Of a stretch of DNA of 8,848 bases, positions 5,737 to 8,848 are shown one piece after another. The notes beneath the pieces are model-generated. The model saw nothing but the letters and a program-made list of their open reading frames with translations. It was not told where the DNA came from and ran no database searches. The translations under genes and the position numbers were made by a program. Every line of letters begins with the position of its first letter. Position 1 is the first letter of the stretch. The stretch is from Succinatimonas hippei (GTDB taxonomy: Bacteria; Pseudomonadota; Gammaproteobacteria; Enterobacterales; Succinivibrionaceae): assembly GCA_004557545.1 (NCBI GenBank), contig SFGV01000074.1, positions 1 to 8,848 of the forward strand. Reading direction: 5' to 3'.

Positions 5737-5750
5737 TTGCGCGTTATAAT
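5722..5750 (+). promoter_or_regulatory. Rightward repressor promoter (PRM-like)
   Basis: TATAAT at 5745-5750 is a perfect -10. The hexamer 17 bases upstream is TTTCCT (5722-5727), only 3 of 6 to consensus, as is common in repressor-maintenance promoters. Transcription would start near 5757, giving a leader of about 25 bases before the CI start at 5782. It is the only promoter I see for the CI-HNH-recombinase operon. Confidence 0.6.
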
Positions 5751-5781
5751 AGGGGTTAGATAGACAAGGGCGGTGATATTT

Positions 5782-6402
5782 ATGACTATGGGCGAGCGAA
5801 TCCATGACAGGCGCAAGGCCTGCGACCTGACTCTCGAGTACGTCGGTAACTTCGTGGGCGTTGCGAAGAGCACTGTGCGTAAATGGGAGAACGGCGATAT
5901 TGAGAATATCAGCGCGCTGCGGCTGCAAAAGCTCGCCAACGTACTTGGCACGACAGTCGACTACTTGATGGACGGCGTAACATCCAACCTTACCTACAAG
6001 AACGTTGAACCTATGCCCGACTCTCGGCTTTTGCCGATCGTCGGTAAAATCGCTTGCGGCGAGCCGATTCTTGCGAAGCAGAATATCGAGGGCTACGCGG
6101 AGCTTGATCGGCGCGTTCACGCTGATTTTGCTCTTCGCTGCGTGGGTGACAGCATGATTAACGCGCATATCTTTGACGGCGACCTGGTCTTCATCAAAGA
6201 ACAGCCCGACGTGGATAACGGCGAGATCGCGGCGGTCGTCATTGACAACGAAGCAACTCTCAAGCGTGTCTACAAGTACCCGAACCGTATTGAACTTCGC
6301 CCTGAGAATCCTCTATTTCCGGTTCTGCAGTATGAAGGCGCCGAGCTTGGAAACGTCCGCATCATCGGTAAGGCTATCGCGTTCTTGGGTCAGGTTCGCT
6401 AA
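5782..6402 (+). CDS. CI/LexA-like phage repressor (XRE HTH + S24 peptidase)
   Basis: This 206-residue protein is the likely lysogeny repressor. Residues 5-65 form a Cro/CI-type helix-turn-helix (TLEYVGNFVGVAKSTVRKWENG, then LANVLGTTVDYLMDG). Residues 84-206 form a LexA-like S24 domain with the self-cleavage region IVGKIACGEP (scissile pair probably C92-G93), nucleophile S124 in GDSM and general base K161 in EATLKRV. All parts needed for RecA-stimulated self-cleavage are present, so the prophage should respond to DNA damage. The frame is open from a GTG at 5773, but ATG at 5782 is preferred because GGCGGTG lies at proper spacing before it. It diverges from the Cro-like gene across the operator region and heads an operon with the HNH_2 gene, which begins on the base after its stop. 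Confidence 0.94.
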   Translation: MTMGERIHDRRKACDLTLEYVGNFVGVAKSTVRKWENGDIENISALRLQKLANVLGTTVDYLMDGVTSNLTYKNVEPMPDSRLLPIVGKIACGEPILAKQNIEGYAELDRRVHADFALRCVGDSMINAHIFDGDLVFIKEQPDVDNGEIAAVVIDNEATLKRVYKYPNRIELRPENPLFPVLQYEGAELGNVRIIGKAIAFLGQVR

Positions 6403-7164
6403 ATGGCGAGGGGCAAGCCGTGGACGAGAGAGGAGCTCATTGTGGCCTACGCGCTTTATTGCGTGATTCCTTTCTCGAAGTTGAATAACAGCAACCGAAC
6501 GATCAAAGACGCTGCGGAGGTAATAGGCCGATCGCCTGCGGCGCTCAAAATGAAGATTTGCAACCTCGCGGCGCTTGACCCTGACTTCCTGGCGACTGGG
6601 CGCGTAGGACTTTGGGGCGGAATCTCAAAGCTCGACCGAGAGATTTATGAGGAGTTCTCGAAGGACTGGGAAGGACTGAGCACGAAGGCTGAGAGTATTG
6701 TCGGACTGCCGCTCTTTGATCTGACCGAGCCGGTCTACAATGGAGACCCGCACCGGAAGAAGAGCTACGCTGAGATCGCAGATAAGCAAGCGCGGAAGTT
6801 CTTCCGAAAGTCGGTCATTTCGGCGTATGAAGGTCGATGCTGTATCACGGGGCAGAGCATACCGCAAATGGTGATCGCGAGCCATATCAAGCCGTACTAT
6901 GTATGCGACAAGAGCGAGCGCGCGAATCCCGCGAATGGCCTCTTGCTCAATGCGTTCTATGACCGCGCTTTCGATCAAGGGCTTATGACGGTCTTGCCTG
7001 ATCTTACAATTCAGGTCTCGAATTACGTGAAGGACGGCTACGACGACCAAAATACGAGAGACTGGCTACTCGGCGTAGAGGGTACAAAAATCATCAGGCC
7101 GAAGAGGTTCGCACCAAATCGCGACATGCTGGCCTACCACAATGAGTTTGTATTCCTGAGGTGA
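6403..7164 (+). CDS. HNH_2-family endonuclease, restriction-like, in the repressor operon
   Basis: The 253-residue protein has a basic N-terminal region (about 1-60, with WTREELIVAYALYC, VIGRSPAALKMKICNL) like domains that precede HNH nucleases in restriction-like proteins, then a linker. Its HNH_2 domain (about 134-200) reads RKSVISAYEGRCCITG, SHIKPY with H161, and NPANGLLLNAFYDRAFDQGLM with N178. Many relatives have LHDRAFD at the end, so the third His position is Tyr186 here, which could reduce or alter catalysis. Its ATG directly follows the CI stop with no real ribosome binding site, implying translational coupling and expression in lysogens. That context suggests defence or superinfection exclusion rather than packaging, but the substrate is unknown. 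A McrA-like modification-dependent nuclease is one possibility. Confidence 0.85.
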   Translation: MARGKPWTREELIVAYALYCVIPFSKLNNSNRTIKDAAEVIGRSPAALKMKICNLAALDPDFLATGRVGLWGGISKLDREIYEEFSKDWEGLSTKAESIVGLPLFDLTEPVYNGDPHRKKSYAEIADKQARKFFRKSVISAYEGRCCITGQSIPQMVIASHIKPYYVCDKSERANPANGLLLNAFYDRAFDQGLMTVLPDLTIQVSNYVKDGYDDQNTRDWLLGVEGTKIIRPKRFAPNRDMLAYHNEFVFLR

Positions 7165-7168
7165 TTCC

Positions 7169-8710
7169 ATGCAGCAAGCAGTGATATACGCCAGGTACAG
7201 CCCTGGACCAAATCAGACAGAACAGTCGATCGAGGGGCAGGTCCGAGAGTGTACGAAATACGCCGAGCTGCATGATCTCCGAATCGTTGGAACCTATATT
7301 GACCGGAAGATTTCTGGCAAGACGGACAACCGGCGAGAGTTTCAACGAATGATCGACGACAGCGAAAAACACATATTTGATGTCATCATTCTATACCACA
7401 CAGACCGCTTTGCTCGTAACCGATACGACAGCGCGATCTACAAGCATAAGCTAAAAGAAAACGGCGTCGAGTTGCGATACGCAACGACTGACATTCCAAA
7501 AGGGCCTGAGGGAATTATCCTTGAGAGCATCATGGAAGGCTGGGCCGAATACTACTCAGCCGAGCTTAGCCGAAAGATAAAGCGCGGGATGCGCGAGAGC
7601 GCGTTGAAGTGTCATAGCACAGGCGCGGGACGCTGCCTGGGGTATCGGACCGCGGAAGACAAGTCTCTCGTGATCGAGCCAGAAGGCGCGAAGGCCGTGC
7701 AGACGGTTTTCGACATGTATATCAAAGGAAAGAGCCACGCCGATATTTGCAGGTATCTCAATGACTGCGGCTTTAGGACTGCGCAAGGCAAGCTCTTCAA
7801 CAAGAACAGCGTCACTCATATTATCAGGAATAAACGCTATATCGGCGTCTACACATACGATGATATAACGATAGAGGACGGGATTCCCGCGATCATCTCA
7901 AAAGACACTTTTCATCTGGCACAGCTTGAAGCCGCTCGACGTAAAACCGCCAAAAGACCGAAAGAGCCGAAGGCTGAGTACCTGCTGAGCGGTAAGGCGT
8001 TTTGCGGGCATTGCCAAAAACCTCTCGTAGGCGTGAGCGGCACGGGCAAGTCAGGGAACAAGTGGTACTACTACTATTGCCAGGAGTCACGGGCCAAACG
8101 CGGCTGCACGAAAAAGCCGGTCAAGCGCGACTGGCTCGAGCGCGAGGTCGTCAAAAGAACGGTTGCCGAAGTCTTACAGCCCGAGGTCATTCAGCATATC
8201 GCGAAAAAGTGTTATGACCTGCAAATGGAATACCGTCAGGACAACAGCGACGTACTCTTTTACGAGCTCAAGCTGAAAGACGTCCGCAAGGCAATCAAGA
8301 ACACCATGCACGCTATCGAGTCAGGTGTCAAAACGAAGACGCTGCCGGCAAGACTGCAAGAGCTTGAGAACGAAGAAGAGGCGCTTGAAGCAGAGCTGGC
8401 GATCGCGAAGGCCTCTGACTTTGTGATAACCGCGGACCAAATCGAGTTCCTGCTTACCCAGTTCGCGGAGCCCTGGGAATGCGAGAGCGAAGAAGAATAC
8501 CATCGCAGAATTATCAAGTGTTTCGTCCATAAGGTTTTCCTATTTGACGACAAGCTGCTGATCTACTACAACGTTAGTCGAGATGGGAAAACTCGCGAGC
8601 AGAGCGAAGCGGAACTGCTTGAGGAGGCCCTGGGCGAAGGGTTCGACAAGCGCTCTTCCGGCTCCACCATAAGGTGGCAACAATTCGGATATTTTAAGCG
8701 AAACGCTTAG
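7169..8710 (+). CDS. Large serine recombinase (integrase)
   Basis: This 513-residue enzyme should integrate and excise the element by cutting attachment sites through a Ser-DNA link. The N-terminal resolvase domain (1-145) has YARYSPGPNQTEQSIEGQ with nucleophile S11 and R9, and TDRFAR with R80/R83. The recombinase domain (about 155-260) includes the GYR and IIRNKRYIG signatures. A zinc ribbon follows (C279/C282 and C304/C313), then a coiled-coil region (about 360-415) and a C-terminal tail. All are intact and the length is normal for the family. The start at 7169 follows GAGGTGAT, a strong site that overlaps the HNH stop by design, with a 4-base gap. It closes the CI operon. No directionality factor is evident in the window. 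The operon ends at a hairpin terminator. Confidence 0.96.
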   Translation: MQQAVIYARYSPGPNQTEQSIEGQVRECTKYAELHDLRIVGTYIDRKISGKTDNRREFQRMIDDSEKHIFDVIILYHTDRFARNRYDSAIYKHKLKENGVELRYATTDIPKGPEGIILESIMEGWAEYYSAELSRKIKRGMRESALKCHSTGAGRCLGYRTAEDKSLVIEPEGAKAVQTVFDMYIKGKSHADICRYLNDCGFRTAQGKLFNKNSVTHIIRNKRYIGVYTYDDITIEDGIPAIISKDTFHLAQLEAARRKTAKRPKEPKAEYLLSGKAFCGHCQKPLVGVSGTGKSGNKWYYYYCQESRAKRGCTKKPVKRDWLEREVVKRTVAEVLQPEVIQHIAKKCYDLQMEYRQDNSDVLFYELKLKDVRKAIKNTMHAIESGVKTKTLPARLQELENEEEALEAELAIAKASDFVITADQIEFLLTQFAEPWECESEEEYHRRIIKCFVHKVFLFDDKLLIYYNVSRDGKTREQSEAELLEEALGEGFDKRSSGSTIRWQQFGYFKRNA

Positions 8711-8737
8711 AATACCAAAGGGTTGCCGCCTTTTTTT
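8673..8737 (+). terminator. Two-tier hairpin terminator of the CI-HNH-recombinase operon
   Basis: An outer stem GGTGGCAAC (8673-8681) pairs with GTTGCCGCC (8722-8730), 9 pairs with one G-U, and is followed at once by seven T (8731-8737). Nested inside is a second stem, ATTTTAAGCG (8691-8700) with CGCTTAGAAT (8704-8713), 10 pairs with one G-U around an AAA loop, which spans the stop codon. The outer stem plus T-run gives intrinsic terminator form, despite the long loop. The outer arm lies inside the recombinase coding sequence. Confidence 0.65.
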
Positions 8738-8790
8738 ATTTCAAATTCCGCACTCAGAAAAAAAGATATTTTCGCGTTATTTTGGTAACC

Positions 8791-8809
8791 GGGGAGATTT
8801 GAACTCCCC
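8791..8809. repeat. Strong GC hairpin resembling a tRNA T-arm
   Basis: GGGGAG (8791-8796) and CTCCCC (8804-8809) enclose a 7-base loop. On the minus strand the loop reads TTCAAAT and the sequence continues to GGTTACCA, like the 3' end of a tRNA. The spacing from T-stem to CCA is two bases short, and no anticodon or D arm can be folded from the adjoining bases. It is therefore not a complete tRNA gene. It may be a remnant, part of an attachment site, or a weak terminator (followed by CTTTT on the plus strand). Confidence 0.45.
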
Positions 8810-8823
8810 CTTTTGCGATTTCA

Positions 8824-8848
8824 AGGGCAGAATTCAAAGAAGCGCCCT
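8824..8848. repeat. Short inverted repeat at the window edge
   Basis: AGGGC (8824-8828) and GCCCT (8844-8848) are 5-base arms around 15 bases containing GAATTC. It may extend beyond the window. No gene is visible around it. Confidence 0.3.

Noticed and set aside
5730..5750. TTGACA followed by TATAAT as a consensus promoter
   Set aside because: The two hexamers are only 9 bases apart, far too close for sigma-A. The -10 is kept, and TTGACA is treated as part of operator O4.
8783..8848. A tRNA gene on the minus strand
   Set aside because: The T-arm-like hairpin is convincing alone, but the acceptor is two bases short and no anticodon or D arm pairs. A loop reading CTTGAAA (a UGA anticodon loop) has no stem around it.
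1..8848. CRISPR array, insertion sequence or toxin-antitoxin pair
   Set aside because: No regularly spaced repeats, transposase motifs or short paired toxin/antitoxin genes are visible. The only recombinase is the serine integrase.

Overview
This window looks like part of a temperate phage (prophage) from a Gram-positive, Bacillota-type host with roughly 50-55% G+C. The gene content supports Clostridia or Negativicutes, but the sequence does not settle the genus. The evidence is consistent strong AGGAGG-type ribosome binding sites, a DUF2800 nuclease / Enc34-type ssDNA-binding protein / family A polymerase replication set that is typical of phages and integrated elements of Bacillota, a divergent CI/Cro switch, and a large serine recombinase at one edge.

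Layout. (1) Positions 1-5610, minus strand, read right to left, form an early/replication operon: a Cro-like regulator, a 52-residue small protein, a 133-residue protein with a sliding-clamp-like motif, a DUF2800 Cas4-like nuclease, a membrane-anchored 3D-domain protein, an Enc34-type ssDNA-binding protein, a free-standing HNH homing-type endonuclease, a family A DNA polymerase, and a 5' fragment of another small gene cut by the window edge. The genes are tightly packed, with overlaps of 8, 20 and 26 bp. (2) Positions 5611-5781 are the switch region: two divergent promoters and three copies of a GTTTCCTTTAGGAAAC-type operator. A fourth, perfectly palindromic copy lies outside it, at the 3' end of the cro-like gene. 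(3) Positions 5782-8710, plus strand, form a lysogeny operon: a CI/LexA-like S24 repressor, an HNH_2-family nuclease that begins on the base after the repressor's stop, and a large serine recombinase. It is closed by a two-tier hairpin with a T7 tract. (4) Positions 8741-8848 hold no gene that I can see, only two inverted repeats. One looks like a tRNA T-arm but does not belong to a foldable tRNA. This is the natural place for an attachment site.

How it probably works (inference): CI holds the leftward promoter shut through the GTTTCCT operators and limits its own synthesis. On damage, RecA-stimulated self-cleavage of CI would free the leftward operon, which makes a replication and recombination apparatus (nuclease, SSB, polymerase). 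The HNH_2 protein is cotranscribed with the repressor, so it should be made in lysogens, which suggests a host-protective or superinfection-related role.

The most notable points are a 10-base C tract at the end of the homing endonuclease gene, whose length sets how that gene ends relative to polymerase; a perfect operator copy inside the early operon; a beta-clamp-like QMSLF motif; an HNH_2 nuclease in the immunity operon with Tyr at the third His position; and a cell-wall-type 3D-domain protein embedded among replication genes.
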